In this document: positions 25,707-34,656 of the stretch, one piece after another
Layout: every line of letters begins with the position of its first letter
Numbering within the stretch: position 1 is the stretch's first letter
Translations under genes and position numbers: made by a program
Notes under the pieces: model-generated
What the model was told of the DNA's origin: nothing
Database searches by the model: none
The model's input: only the letters and a program-made list of their open reading frames with translations
Assembly: GCA_003599455.1 (NCBI GenBank)
Contig: QZKF01000055.1
Coordinates: 1-64,000 of the forward strand
Source of the DNA: Comamonadaceae bacterium
GTDB taxonomy: Bacteria > Pseudomonadota > Gammaproteobacteria > Burkholderiales > Burkholderiaceae_C
Length of the DNA stretch: 64,000 nucleotides
Direction: 5' to 3'

Positions 25707-26504
25707 TCAGGGGCGCAGGTACTTGACCGACAGCGCACGTTCCTGGACCGTGACGGGCCACAGGTTGTGCAAGGGGGTGACGGCCAACGCCACGACGCCG
25801 GTCAGGCGCGCCACATGCTCCGGGTCAACGTCAAAGGCGGCGCGGTCCAGATTCAGCACAGCGCTGATGGTGTCGGCCATGCCGGTGCTGCGGCGGGCGA
25901 GTTGGCGCAGCGCGTCGTGCAGCAGGTCGGCACGCAGGGAGTTCGGATCCGCCGGCAGCACCACTGGACGATCACCCTCTCCGTCTTCACCGGTGCTTTC
26001 ATTAGCGCCTTGGTCAATACCTTGGTCAACGCCATGTTTGGCGCCGCCCTGAGCGCCCCGCTCTCCTCCGTCCGACTCGGCGACGGGGAGCAGCACGGTA
26101 AAGCGCGAGATGGGCGCCACGAACGCAGCGGTGAATGCCATGTCTGCCTCGCTCGGAGACAGCATGGGCGAGAGGTAAGCACGAACGCCGGCGTCCAGGG
26201 CGCCCTTCCACGGCGTGAGCAGCTCCAGCTGGCTCGCATGCAGTCGCGGCTGGAGGTAGGCACGGCGAACCGTTGCGTCGCTGAGCGCGGTCTTGATGAA
26301 TTCGATGAGCATCGGCGGCATGTGCAGGGGCAGCTGCGCGTGCACCGAAGCACACAAGTCGGCGTTGGCCCAGTTGGGGTCGAACAGACGGCCCAGGCTC
26401 AGGCGCTGCGAGGTCACCTCCCTGGGGGAGTTCTTCATGAAAGCGGCGAACTCGGCCTGGTTGAAGGAGGTGGTGACGATGCGGTTGCGGGTGGGTTTGT
26501 TCAT
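25707..26504 (-). CDS. Unknown soluble protein
   Basis: A 265-residue protein, no family recognised. The N-terminus reads MNKPTRNRIVTTSFNQAEF. It has a low-complexity linker rich in Gly, Asp and Glu near residues 165-190 (DQGIDQGANESTGEDGEGD), separating two helical parts. The ATG at 26504 was preferred because the upstream extension is His/Pro-rich and unlike the rest. It belongs to a run of minus-strand element genes with the 26640 gene and the integrase upstream. Confidence 0.6.
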   Translation of the reverse strand: MNKPTRNRIVTTSFNQAEFAAFMKNSPREVTSQRLSLGRLFDPNWANADLCASVHAQLPLHMPPMLIEFIKTALSDATVRRAYLQPRLHASQLELLTPWKGALDAGVRAYLSPMLSPSEADMAFTAAFVAPISRFTVLLPVAESDGGERGAQGGAKHGVDQGIDQGANESTGEDGEGDRPVVLPADPNSLRADLLHDALRQLARRSTGMADTISAVLNLDRAAFDVDPEHVARLTGVVALAVTPLHNLWPVTVQERALSVKYLRP

Positions 26505-26639
26505 TTGAAATTCAGAGATGTGTGGGACTGCGATTCGGATCGGGTGAAGACGGGTGTGGCGGTGAGACCTCGGTGCATGAGCGCCGCCTGCTGCACCGAG
26601 CGGCAAGCTGTTCAGGTGGCTGGGCAACTCGCAAGGGCT

Positions 26640-27005
26640 TCACGGTTTGCCAGTGGGGGCCTGTGGACTGCCAACGGCTGTCTTCTGTTCGGTGGGTGCG
26701 TCCTTGCGGTCGATCAGGACGGTCGAGCGCAGGGTCACGTTGAAGTGGTGACCCTTGTGATCCATGACCACCTGAATGCGCTCCTTGCTGAACCAGTCCA
26801 CCAGAGCGGCGCGCTCCGCAGGTTTGAGGATTTGCGTGGCGGCCTCGGGGAGCGCGACAAAGGCGAAGGTGGACACGTGGTGAACCCGGCCGGGGATCAA
26901 GCGGCGGGTCTTGGGCGTGGGGTGCTTTCTCCAGATCAGACGAGGCTTGCCGTTGACACGGATCAGCGGGGGTTTGCTTGAGAAAATGAGGGTGCGAATG
27001 TGCAT
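26640..27005 (-). CDS. Unknown small basic protein
   Basis: A 121-residue protein starting MHIRTLIFSSKPPLIRVNGK, basic in its first 45 residues and with a Pro-rich tail. No family recognised. It lies 155 bp downstream of the integrase stop. A longer overlapping frame (26512-27138) is Ser/Pro/His-rich and judged a shadow. Confidence 0.55.
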   Translation of the reverse strand: MHIRTLIFSSKPPLIRVNGKPRLIWRKHPTPKTRRLIPGRVHHVSTFAFVALPEAATQILKPAERAALVDWFSKERIQVVMDHKGHHFNVTLRSTVLIDRKDAPTEQKTAVGSPQAPTGKP

Positions 27006-27160
27006 GGTGTGGTCCTTGAAGTGGGTGCGGCAGGCATCTCGAATGAAGGTGAAGACGTCGACTGCTGAAATGGTTTGGGCAAAGCTCCGCCCGCCCTGCC
27101 CGCTTCCCCTTTTTTTTGGGAAGCGAGGCAGGTTTCAATGCAGTTGCGGCAATGGGCTGG

Positions 27161-28678
27161 TCAGTGCCAGTGGCTGAGAGAGGCGCGCATCGGCTGCTTT
27201 TGTTCAGCTCGGAGCGCGGTTCTCAGCCAGGGTATCGGCGGAGGTTGTGCATCGGTGCCGTCCGCCGGAATGGACGGTCCTGCGCTCAGGTCGCGGCGAG
27301 GATGGGTGGGGCGCATACGCGCAGCCGATACGCCTCGGGGTTTGGGCATCGGCATTGCGCTGGCCTGGTTCACGGGCACGTAGAGGTCGGGGCCAGAGCG
27401 GCGCGTGACCACAGCGTTCGAGACTGTCTGCGCGCGTTTTGATGACTGCCGCGTTTGCGCCGCGGGTGGTTCGTAGCGCACGAGCGGGCCGTTTTCAAAC
27501 TGGTTCGCGAGGAGACGCTCCATGGCGCTGCCGTCCTGGCGTGTCATGTTGGGCACGTAGCGGCTGTAGGTGCGAAACAGCATCTCGGTGCTCGTGTGGC
27601 CAAGCTGGCGGGCGACGAACTCCGGCGCTTCCCCCGAGGCGAGCCACAGCGTCGCAGCGGTGTGCCGCATCTGGTACGGGCGGCGAGGCTCGTAGGCCAG
27701 GTGGCGCAGCAGCGGGTACCAGATGCGGTTGGTGAAGTTGGTGTTGTCCAGTGGCTCACCGAGCATGTTGCAGAAAACATAGACCGAACGCCCGAACGTG
27801 ATTTCGCGTTGACGCTGCAAAGCATCGAACACCGGCTGGCTCATCTTGATGTCGCGCTGGCTGCCGTCGGTTTTGGTGTAGTCGTCCTCGCCGAGCACGT
27901 GGGTCTCACGCACCAAGATCAGGCGGCTGTCGAAGTCGATGTATTTCCACTTCAGGCCGTTGACTTCGCCCGTGCGCATCCCAGTCAGAAATCGCACCTG
28001 CAGGTAGTCGCGGTAGTCCGGGCGCACCGTGGCGAGGATCGTTTGCATCTCCGCCAATGAGAACGGCTGAACGTCAGTTTTGCGCACCCGCAGTCGCTTC
28101 ATGTTCGTGACCGGCGACGTGAACTCCAGCCGGTCGGCAGCTTCCTCAAGGATCTGCTTCAACGTACCCATGATCTCGTTGATGCGTTTTGCTGAAAGTA
28201 CAGCTTTGGCACCGCGACCCGGCTCCTTGGCGAGGGCCGCGCGGAAGGCCAGCACGTCGGCTTTGGTGATGGTGCTGATGACTTTTTCTCCGAAGTGCGG
28301 GTACAGGCGACCTTCGATCGTGGAGAGCAGCGAGCGGATGTGGCTTCGGCGCCATTCGATGCTGTGCTCTTGAACCCACTGGTCTGCGAAGGTTTTGAAG
28401 GTGGGGCCAATAGCCACTTCGCCCGTCTCGACCACCTGTTCCGGACTCACCGTCCGCATCTCGCTCAGCCGAGCGGCAATCGAGCTGCCGGGGAAAAAGT
28501 CAGCATAGTCAAAGCTGCCCTTCTGGATGGCGACTTTCAGCCGGTCCACTACACCCTGAACAAGCTTGCGATTCCGAGGTGTATCGTCCAGTGCGGTTTG
28601 CTCTCGACAACGAACGCCCCTGTAGGTGAAGTCGATGACGAGTTTGCCGGTCTCTTTGCGCGCAACTACCTTAGCCAT
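27161..28678 (-). CDS. Tyrosine site-specific integrase
   Basis: A 505-residue integrase. The N-terminal arm-binding domain is GKLVIDFTYRGVRCREQTALDD, like DUF3596 integrases; next comes a SAM-like core-binding domain. The catalytic domain has R in GMRTGEVNGL, H-x-x-R as YQMRHTAATLWL (Q in place of the first His), GHTSTEML and nucleophile Y in FRTYSRY. About 110 further residues follow the Tyr, Pro/Arg-rich and of unknown use. The ATG at 28678 overlaps the excisionase stop by 8 bp. With the repeats at 10044 and 29364 it is the natural enzyme for moving the element. Confidence 0.93.
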   Translation of the reverse strand: MAKVVARKETGKLVIDFTYRGVRCREQTALDDTPRNRKLVQGVVDRLKVAIQKGSFDYADFFPGSSIAARLSEMRTVSPEQVVETGEVAIGPTFKTFADQWVQEHSIEWRRSHIRSLLSTIEGRLYPHFGEKVISTITKADVLAFRAALAKEPGRGAKAVLSAKRINEIMGTLKQILEEAADRLEFTSPVTNMKRLRVRKTDVQPFSLAEMQTILATVRPDYRDYLQVRFLTGMRTGEVNGLKWKYIDFDSRLILVRETHVLGEDDYTKTDGSQRDIKMSQPVFDALQRQREITFGRSVYVFCNMLGEPLDNTNFTNRIWYPLLRHLAYEPRRPYQMRHTAATLWLASGEAPEFVARQLGHTSTEMLFRTYSRYVPNMTRQDGSAMERLLANQFENGPLVRYEPPAAQTRQSSKRAQTVSNAVVTRRSGPDLYVPVNQASAMPMPKPRGVSAARMRPTHPRRDLSAGPSIPADGTDAQPPPIPWLRTALRAEQKQPMRASLSHWH

Positions 28679-28922
28679 GGACCATTGCTCCGTTGGCCAT
28701 AGGAACCGCCGACATGCCAACAGGAGTGTGAAGAGACGGAGTGCGCATGTCGCGTTCGATCGTCTCCCACAAGAACAGGATCTTTCGACCACCGAAAGGC
28801 CGAAAGTAGTGAGTACCTTCAATAAGCACACTGTCTTTCAGCCGCTCCCGAATTGTTCGGACGTCGTACTTGATGCGCTGGGACAACTCATCGGTTGTGA
28901 GGTAGGTGGGCTGCTGATCCAA
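28671..28922 (-). CDS. Excisionase-like helix-turn-helix protein
   Basis: An 83-residue protein with a MerR/AlpA-type winged helix: YLTTDELSQRIKYDVRTIRERLKD, then the wing GTHYFRPFGGRKILFLWETIERDM. Small proteins of this type next to a DUF3596 integrase direct excision. Its stop overlaps the integrase ATG. It is divergent from the XRE regulator across a 129-bp region with two dyads. Confidence 0.8.
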   Translation of the reverse strand: MDQQPTYLTTDELSQRIKYDVRTIRERLKDSVLIEGTHYFRPFGGRKILFLWETIERDMRTPSLHTPVGMSAVPMANGAMVHG

Positions 28923-28947
28923 GACTCTCTCCTGTAAGATAGAACAA

Positions 28948-29037
28948 TCAAGTGATATAAATTTTTATCACCTGATGCATATCTTAGGCGACTTTGCTTG
29001 TTTTGCAAGTCGTTTGATAAAATTTTTTATCACTTGA
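28948..29037. promoter_or_regulatory. Two AT-rich dyads between excisionase and repressor genes
   Basis: Dyad 1 (28948-28975) has arms TCAAGTGATA and TATCACCTGA; dyad 2 (about 29011-29037) has TTTGATAAA and TTTATCACTTGA. The shared unit TTATCAC(T/C)TGA suggests two operators for the divergent XRE protein, one per promoter, as in phage immunity switches. Confidence 0.55.
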
Positions 29038-29051
29038 CGCCAAAACGCATC

Positions 29052-29303
29052 ATGATCAGGTTCAAGCTCGGAGAGATGATCGAGAAAAAACGGTTTGCTG
29101 ACGGCCAACGAGTCAGCATTAGCGAGATCGCGACCGCAACTGGGCTGAACAGGATGACCCTGTCAAAGATCCTCAACCAGAAGGGCTACGGCACTGGGAC
29201 GGAGACTATTGATCGGCTCTGCTGCTACTTCGCCTGCCGTGTTGAGGACCTCATGGAGCACCTCCCTGATCAGGACGACGCAGCCCCCGAATCAAAAGCC
29301 TAA
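29052..29303 (+). CDS. XRE/Cro-type helix-turn-helix regulator
   Basis: An 83-residue protein, essentially one lambda-repressor-like domain: MIRFKLGEMIEKKRFADGQRVSISEIATATGLNRMTLSKILNQ, then DRLCCYFACRVEDLMEHLP. The ATG at 29052 was taken; a reading from 28998 would begin inside the operator region. Divergent from the excisionase-integrase pair, it most likely represses them. It is the last gene before the right direct repeat. Confidence 0.85.
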   Translation: MIRFKLGEMIEKKRFADGQRVSISEIATATGLNRMTLSKILNQKGYGTGTETIDRLCCYFACRVEDLMEHLPDQDDAAPESKA

Positions 29304-29363
29304 TTTTTGACGCGCGAGTAGGCACGCGAAGCTGCCGCCTTCGCACACGCCGAGAGAGCTCCT

Positions 29364-29397
29364 CCAGCATCCCGACTTCAAATGCGTGGAGAGTTGC
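29364..29397 (+). repeat. 34-nt direct repeat, right copy (candidate attachment site)
   Basis: Partner of 10044-10077, same orientation, two mismatches. It lies 60 bp after the XRE gene and 72 bp before the end of the disrupted GNAT-like gene. Confidence 0.6.
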
Positions 29398-29469
29398 GAA
29401 CTACTTCTCTGCAGCGAAAGCTGTCTTTACTGAGCGCACCATGACCTCGCGCTCGCTGCCCGGAAGCGG

Positions 29470-29638
29470 TCATCCAACATGCTGAGAACTTGCAGGACCA
29501 ATGACTGGTTTCAGTCGAGCAGCTGCCTTGGGGGACTGCGTGTGCAGAACTTCATCTTGAGCGTCAGGCAGCCTGACCTGCCCCTTCTGCCAGACCCGTC
29601 GAAAGAAAGAAGCTCGGGCGTGTGACGGTTTGAGCGAG
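29470..29638 (-). pseudogene. 3' fragment of a GNAT-like gene split by the IS21 element
   Basis: This is the C-terminal 53 codons plus stop (KPSHARASFFRRVWQKGQ... to 29470) of the gene whose 5' part is at 32161-32835. Reading the 5' part through one copy of the 7-bp duplication (CTCGCTC on the minus strand) into 29631 gives ...DSL-KPSH... in frame without a stop. The intact protein would have 278 residues. Confidence 0.85.
29632..29638. repeat. 7-bp target site duplication, left copy
   Basis: GAGCGAG directly before the IS end at 29639; identical to 32161-32167. Confidence 0.9.
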
Positions 29639-29710
29639 TGTTGATTCATCAGCACAACTGAGCCAGTGATCACGTCGAAGATTGAGCCACTGGGTTGATG
29701 GATTCTTTGG

Positions 29711-30526
29711 CTACTCGGTTGTGGATAAGTCTATCGGGTCTGCTGTTTTTCGATCTCCTCTCTGAGCTTTGCTGCGTGGCTTTGGCGGTGCCGCGCCAGC
29801 GGCACTGGAATGCTTGAATCGCCAGCTCTCATTGCCCGTCTCCACGATGTGGCAGTGGTGCGTGAGGCGGTCGAGCAAGGCGGTGGTCATCTTGGCGTCG
29901 CCAAAGACGCTGCTCCATTCCGAGAAGGTGAGGTTGGTGGTAATCACCACGCTCGTTCGCTCGTAGAGTTTGGAGAGCAGGTGGAACAGCATCGCGCCGC
30001 CCGACTGCGTGAATGGCAGATAGCCCAGTTCATCCAGGATCACCAGATCGACGTACATCAGGCGGTGCGCCAACTGCCCGGCCTTGTTCTGCGCCTTCTC
30101 CAGCTCCAGGGCGTTGACCAGCTCCACCGTGGAGAAGAAACGCACCCGCTTGCCATGCATGCGAATCGCCTCAATCCCCAGGCTTGTGGCCAGGTGGGTC
30201 TTGCCCGTGCCGGGGCCACCGACCAGCACCACGTTGTGAGCCGACTCCACGAAGCGAAGGGTGTGCAACTGGCGCACCAGCGCCTCATCGAGTTGCGCGT
30301 GGGCGAAGTCAAAGCCGGCGAGATCGCGGTGCGACGGGAACCGCGCCACGCGCATCTGGTAGGCCATGGAGCGCACCTCGCGCTGAGCGGTCTCGGCCTT
30401 GATGAGCTGGTGCAACACGGCCTCATGATCGAGCGACTTCATGCGGGCGGTGCCCAGCACCTCCGGCCAGGCACTGGCCATGCCGTGCAGGCCCAGTGCT
30501 TTGAAAGCATCAATGACGTCATGCAT
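29711..30526 (-). CDS. istB: IS21-family helper ATPase IstB
   Basis: A 271-residue AAA+ helper that loads the IstA transposase on target DNA. Walker A is [11 protein letters not shown] (about 103-113), Walker B is [12 protein letters not shown] (about 160-171), and the C-terminus has the family arrangement [23 protein letters not shown]. The ATG at 30526 lies 8 nt inside the end of istA, the usual coupling. Confidence 0.95.
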   Translation of the reverse strand: MHDVIDAFKALGLHGMASAWPEVLGTARMKSLDHEAVLHQLIKAETAQREVRSMAYQMRVARFPSHRDLAGFDFAHAQLDEALVRQLHTLRFVESAHNVVLVGGPGTGKTHLATSLGIEAIRMHGKRVRFFSTVELVNALELEKAQNKAGQLAHRLMYVDLVILDELGYLPFTQSGGAMLFHLLSKLYERTSVVITTNLTFSEWSSVFGDAKMTTALLDRLTHHCHIVETGNESWRFKHSSAAGAAPPKPRSKAQRGDRKTADPIDLSTTE

Positions 30527-32054
30527 GGTCGGACTCCGGTGACGCCTCATGAGGCTGGACGTTGCGCAGTGCGTCATAGCGCTGCAGGTTGGCCAGTGGA
30601 GGTGTATTGAGCGTCAACCCGGTGGCCGCTGGCGACTCGGGCACGCGCTGCTCCTTCATACGCGAGAGCACGTTGAGCACGTGCTCCGCACTTACCCGCC
30701 CGCTCTGCAGGGCCAGCTCCACCGCCACCAGCACGGCTTCCAGCCCGTGCAGGCTCACACCCATGAGCACCTGCGCCATCACCCTGTCGCCACCGCTGTG
30801 GCGCAGCAACTGGCGCTGCAGTTCCTGCAGGGGTTCGGGCATGGTCTTGAAGGGCGCGCCGTTGCGCAGCGCGCCGGGCTTGCGCTCGACCAGCGCGATG
30901 TAGTGCATCCAGTCGTAGAGCGTCTGATCACGTTCGAAGCTGCGCGCCAGGCGAACCTGTCGCCCATCGGGCCCGACCACCAGCAGATCATCCGCGTAGG
31001 CCCGCAGACTGACCACCGCATGAATCCATTCACACGGCACGCTGTAGCGGTTGCGCTGGAAGTGGATCAGCGAGGTGGCAGAGACCCGCACCGGCTGCTC
31101 CACATAGCCATCAAACGCTCGCGGGTTGGGCATGAGGCGAACACGCTCGTCCTGCCAGACATCGGCCACCGTGAGCTGTGTCCATTCGGGGTGACTCATC
31201 TCAGCCCAGACCTTCACACAGGCCTGCTGCAACCAGTCGTTGAGCTCGCCAAGCGTCCCCCAGCGCCGCTCGCTGGCCTCACGCCAGATGTCCTTCCGCC
31301 GATCCTGAACGTTCTTCTCGACGACCCCCTTCTCCCAGCCGGCGGCGCGATTGCAGAACTCCGGCTCGAACAGGTAGTGCCCGGTCATGGCCTCGAAGCG
31401 CGCATTGACGCTGCGCTGTTTGCCCTGACCGACTTTGTCCACAGCGGTCTTCATGTTGTCGTAGATACCCCGCCGGGGCACACCACCGAAGAGGGCGAAC
31501 GCCCGTGCGTGCGCATCGAACAGCATCTCGTGCGCCTGGCTGTAGTACGCCACCAGGCAGAAGGCGCGACTGGCTGCTAGCTTGGTGTGTGCCACCTCCA
31601 GGCGGCGGCGCAACCCGCCAATGAAGAGGTACTCGCAGCTCCAGTCGAACTGGAACGCTTCACCCAACTCGAAGCTCAGGGGTACGAAACCTGCGCCGCG
31701 CGCAACGTTGCCTTGCTCTTGCTGCCAGCGCTGGGCAAAGGCGTAGACCGGCCCTCGGCTGCCGCTGTAGCCCTGCGCCCGCAGAGCTTCAAACATCGCC
31801 TTGATTCCGCGCCGATCGCGTTTGCTGCAGTGGCTATCGGCTTTGAGCCACTGGCTCAACTGCTCCTTGTACGGATCCAGGATGCTGGGGCCTGACACCC
31901 GCTGCGGGTATCTGGGTTCGGCCATCTCCCCGTCCTTGAGCCACTTGGTGGCTGTGTTGCGCGAGATGCCCAGGCGCCGGCTGGCCTCGCGCACCGACAC
32001 GTCCTGCCTCAGCACGAGGCGGCGTAACTTGCTCAATGTGCTCACGTTGATCAC
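30519..32054 (-). CDS. istA: IS21-family transposase IstA
   Basis: A 511-residue DDE transposase. The N-terminal helix-turn-helix is [23 protein letters not shown] (about 20-42). The DDE core has [14 protein letters not shown] (first D), [13 protein letters not shown] (second D) and the Glu in [16 protein letters not shown]. It starts with GTG at 32054 after a GGGAG. Full length, with no frameshift. Confidence 0.95.
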   Translation of the reverse strand: MINVSTLSKLRRLVLRQDVSVREASRRLGISRNTATKWLKDGEMAEPRYPQRVSGPSILDPYKEQLSQWLKADSHCSKRDRRGIKAMFEALRAQGYSGSRGPVYAFAQRWQQEQGNVARGAGFVPLSFELGEAFQFDWSCEYLFIGGLRRRLEVAHTKLAASRAFCLVAYYSQAHEMLFDAHARAFALFGGVPRRGIYDNMKTAVDKVGQGKQRSVNARFEAMTGHYLFEPEFCNRAAGWEKGVVEKNVQDRRKDIWREASERRWGTLGELNDWLQQACVKVWAEMSHPEWTQLTVADVWQDERVRLMPNPRAFDGYVEQPVRVSATSLIHFQRNRYSVPCEWIHAVVSLRAYADDLLVVGPDGRQVRLARSFERDQTLYDWMHYIALVERKPGALRNGAPFKTMPEPLQELQRQLLRHSGGDRVMAQVLMGVSLHGLEAVLVAVELALQSGRVSAEHVLNVLSRMKEQRVPESPAATGLTLNTPPLANLQRYDALRNVQPHEASPESDHA

Positions 32055-32160
32055 TCCTGCTCCCCCGTGCTGAAAAATTCAGCAGGATAGAGCGGCAACG
32101 TGGCTCAAATTTCAACGTGAATGCGTCCCGAAATGGCCCAGCTTTGGAAATGAATCAACA

Positions 32161-32167
32161 GAGCGAG
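32161..32167. repeat. 7-bp target site duplication, right copy
   Basis: GAGCGAG directly after the IS end at 32160; it matches 29632-29638. Confidence 0.9.
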
Positions 32168-32835
32168 TCAGCCTCGACCTGCCAACCCTCGCCCAGCAAC
32201 ACCATGCGGGTCTGGAGCCGGTCGCGCGTGAGCGAATCCACAGGTGACGCCAGCAAGTGAATGCACTTGTTTCGAACCTCGATGTATTCCAGTCGGTGAC
32301 GTGATGCGAGGGATATCCAAAGCGAATGGGCACTTTGGGATTGGCGGGCGCCGCTGATCAAGCAAAATCCCTGACCGAGCGCCCATTCATACACAGCTGT
32401 GGCGATGCCCCTTCGCTGGTACTCGACCGCATATTTGGAATGCGGAGCCCGGACAAAGCGATCCAGTGAGCGATTGACTTCGATCAAGCGGTTGAAGACG
32501 GTGTAGCCGGCCAGACACCCTCGATCCACATCCTCTACGTAGATGTAGTGCTCTCCATCGGCTTCACGGTGGTGAAGAACCAAGCCTGGGAGTTGGGGCG
32601 AGATGATATTGGAACTACCTTTGAGAAGGCCCGAGCGCTCAAGGCGTGCGTGCAGCGACTTCAATTCATCGTCAACGGCGGCAGCGCTCCACTGCACATC
32701 CACCCGCAGCTCCATGGTATGCCGATGTGCACAAGACCGCGCACCGCGGCCTGTTGCAAGCCGCTCGCCGAGAAGAGCTTGTCGAGGAGTGATGAAGGGC
32801 AATGGCAACAGGGCAAACATCCATGGTTCAAACAT
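32161..32835 (-). pseudogene. 5' part of a GNAT-like gene split by the IS21 element
   Basis: Encodes 225 residues before the IS; with the element in place translation ends two codons into it (Cys, stop). The middle (HYIYVEDVDRGCLAGYTVFNRLIE, then YAVEYQRRGIATAVYEWAL) has the RxxGxA acetyl-CoA loop of GNAT acetyltransferases. The ATG at 32835 overlaps the upstream stop (ATGTTTGA) and has AGGAG 7 nt before it, so it was coupled to the beta-helix gene. The truncated product might keep the GNAT core, so loss of function is likely but not certain. Confidence 0.75.
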
Positions 32836-33700
32836 CCCGAGCTCCTGCCCACCAACCGCTCATCAAACTGTCGGGCTTTTTGCTGGCGCACACGCGTGCG
32901 CTCGATTCCCACGCCTCCACCTGCACATTCAGACCGGAGAAAACGCCGTAGCCGGCGCCCGCACTGATGGTCTCGAACGCACTCAGGCTCTCACCGGCGC
33001 GGATCGCGCCTCGCGCCTCAACAGCACCGCCCGCCTTGATGCCCCAACCCGCTTCCAAGTGCATGCCGCACTTGATATCCAGGCCAACCGAGATGCCCTC
33101 GATGGCGTGGACACTGGCGGTTGATTCCAGACTTCCACCAGACATGATGCTCTTGGCGCAGGTGATGGATCCCTGCACTGAGATGCCATGGCCCACAGAT
33201 GCCTGACCGCCGAGGCGCAGATGGCCTGCGCAGCGAACGTCCCAAGCAGCTTGCAGGTCTGCCCTGGCTGTGATGTCACCGTTGGCTTCGATGCCCCAGC
33301 CAGCCTTGAGACGCCCGCCCGATTCCAATCTGCCGTTGCTTCGAATATTCCCTTCGCAGCGGATGTCGTCGCCAGATACCAGCGATTCACCGACAACGAT
33401 GCTGCCACCCACGTCGATGCGCCGACCCACACGTACCACCGAGTCCACATCGATGTTGCCGCGCACCCGCAGTGAGCCTGCGAATACGATGGCGTCGGCA
33501 GAGAGATGGTCCAGGCTCAAGGTCTCGTTGGTGGGGCCGAACTGATCGAGCAGCCAGCAGGCGTCGCTGACGCGACCTGCCTGGACCAGAGCATCCAGCA
33601 GGTCCTGGTAGTTGCTCCCCTCATGGTGGTGCCGCAAGAACCAGCGGAATCCATCGGCACAAGGCTGCTTGGTCTTGATGAAGTCTTTGGTGAGGTCCAT
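32828..33700 (-). CDS. Bactofilin-like / polymer-forming beta-helix protein
   Basis: A 290-residue protein. The N-terminus has MDLTKDFIKTKQPCADGFRWFLRHHHEGSNYQDLLDAL and AGRVSDACWLLDQFGPT. From about residue 65 to 270 there are short repeats of about 18 residues with regular G and hydrophobic spacing (RCEGNIRSNGRLESGGRLKAG and similar), typical of a right-handed beta-helix. No signal peptide is seen. It is coupled to the GNAT-like gene downstream and lies 7 bp after the UspA gene, so the three form one operon. Function unknown to me. Confidence 0.7.
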   Translation of the reverse strand: MDLTKDFIKTKQPCADGFRWFLRHHHEGSNYQDLLDALVQAGRVSDACWLLDQFGPTNETLSLDHLSADAIVFAGSLRVRGNIDVDSVVRVGRRIDVGGSIVVGESLVSGDDIRCEGNIRSNGRLESGGRLKAGWGIEANGDITARADLQAAWDVRCAGHLRLGGQASVGHGISVQGSITCAKSIMSGGSLESTASVHAIEGISVGLDIKCGMHLEAGWGIKAGGAVEARGAIRAGESLSAFETISAGAGYGVFSGLNVQVEAWESSARVCASKKPDSLMSGWWAGARDV

Positions 33701-33707
33701 GTCGTTC

Positions 33708-34583
33708 TCAGAGTCGGTCGGCGGTCGTGACAACGCCCAGTTGACGAAACGGGGCGATCAGCACATCTCCCGCGGCCCACTTGGCCAGGCGCTGAGCCAC
33801 GCTGCCGGTGAAGAACTGAGCGAGCGGAGAACTGGGACGCTTACCCACCACGACCAGGTCGGCCTGCGTGGAAAGCTGGTGTAGCGCGGTTGTGTAGGCG
33901 GGGTCGCCATTGCCCACTTCAAAGGACAGCGGTGGGTCTATTGAGTCAGTTGGCGGAAGGTTTAGTGCGCCGATGAGCTGCGCCAGTCGGTCCCTGGCGT
34001 GTTGGCGCGAGCTGAACCGATTGGCCTGAATCGCTTCGGCTGACGCCTGCACCGAGCGCAGTTTGCTGTCCTCGATCGTGTCGACGGCGTGAAACAGTTT
34101 CAACACGTTGGGCGTTGAGAACCGACGGGCAAAGTCGATCAGTGGCTTGGTTCGTGCTGACAGGTCAACGGCCACTAGCACATGCCCATACGCACGGTCG
34201 GGCTCCTGCTTGACCACCAGGAGCGGGCACAAGCTGCCGTGCACCGCCTGGTCAAGCGTCGTACCGCGGTGAAACCGCTTCCAGCTGCGCTGCGACAGCG
34301 GCCCCATGACCAGCAGCGTGGAGGCGCCAGCCTCGGCGAGCACGGCGTCTAGCGTGGCTGAGCGTTCGATCGCGTGCACCGAGATCTCGTAGCGTCTGGC
34401 CAGTTGACGTGCCCGCTGCCCAAGGCGTGCGATCGGATCCGCAGGATGGATTTTCGGACTCTCGTTAAGATGGATCAGACGCAGCGTGATTTGGTGCTGG
34501 CGCGCCAGCAGGGCTGCGCGCTCCAGCGCGTGTGCAGAGAGTGCCGAGAAGTCGGAGACGGCTAGGATGGAATCAAAGTGCAT
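33708..34583 (-). CDS. Tandem universal stress protein (UspA domains)
   Basis: A 291-residue cytoplasmic protein with two USP domains. The first (1-140) starts MHFDSILAVSDFSALSAHALERA and ends at GPLSQRSWKRFHRGTTLDQAVHGSLCPLLVV. The second (about 150-290) starts YGHVLVAVDLSARTKP and keeps VVVGKRPSS...FFTGSVAQRL, the ATP-binding G-x9-G(S/T) pattern. The ATG at 34583 has AGGA upstream; the reading to 34757 is longer than the family. First gene of the operon with the beta-helix and GNAT-like genes. Confidence 0.9.
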   Translation of the reverse strand: MHFDSILAVSDFSALSAHALERAALLARQHQITLRLIHLNESPKIHPADPIARLGQRARQLARRYEISVHAIERSATLDAVLAEAGASTLLVMGPLSQRSWKRFHRGTTLDQAVHGSLCPLLVVKQEPDRAYGHVLVAVDLSARTKPLIDFARRFSTPNVLKLFHAVDTIEDSKLRSVQASAEAIQANRFSSRQHARDRLAQLIGALNLPPTDSIDPPLSFEVGNGDPAYTTALHQLSTQADLVVVGKRPSSPLAQFFTGSVAQRLAKWAAGDVLIAPFRQLGVVTTADRL

Positions 34584-34656
34584 GGGAATTCCTGGACGAA
34601 CGAGGGCCAACCCCTCAGCGCAGTGGCTGGGGGCGTGATCGACGACATGGAGGCGG

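Larger units (their letters stand above)
10044..29397. mobile_element. Putative 19.3-kb integrative element bounded by direct repeats
   Basis: The 34-nt repeats at 10044 and 29364 enclose an eight-gene Rieske/TRAP catabolic operon, a three-gene recombinase operon, three unknown genes, and at the right end a tyrosine integrase, an excisionase-like gene and a divergent XRE repressor, the usual order next to an att site. The operator family of region A stops just before the left repeat. No conjugation genes were recognised, so the element would be mobilisable or decayed. The boundary call is inference. Confidence 0.42.
29639..32160. mobile_element. Intact IS21-family insertion sequence (2522 bp)
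   Basis: The ends are TGTTGATTCAT (29639-29649) and its exact inverse ATGAATCAACA (32150-32160). Inside them, subterminal (G/A)GGCCA/GAGCCA blocks recur at the same distance from both ends, a family trait. It carries istA and istB with the usual short overlap. A 7-bp duplication flanks it, so the insertion is fairly recent and both genes are open. It interrupts a GNAT-like gene. Confidence 0.95.

Noticed and set aside
26512..27138. 208-codon frame overlapping the gene at 26640
   Set aside because: His/Pro/Ser-rich without structure; the 26640-27005 frame has a normal composition.
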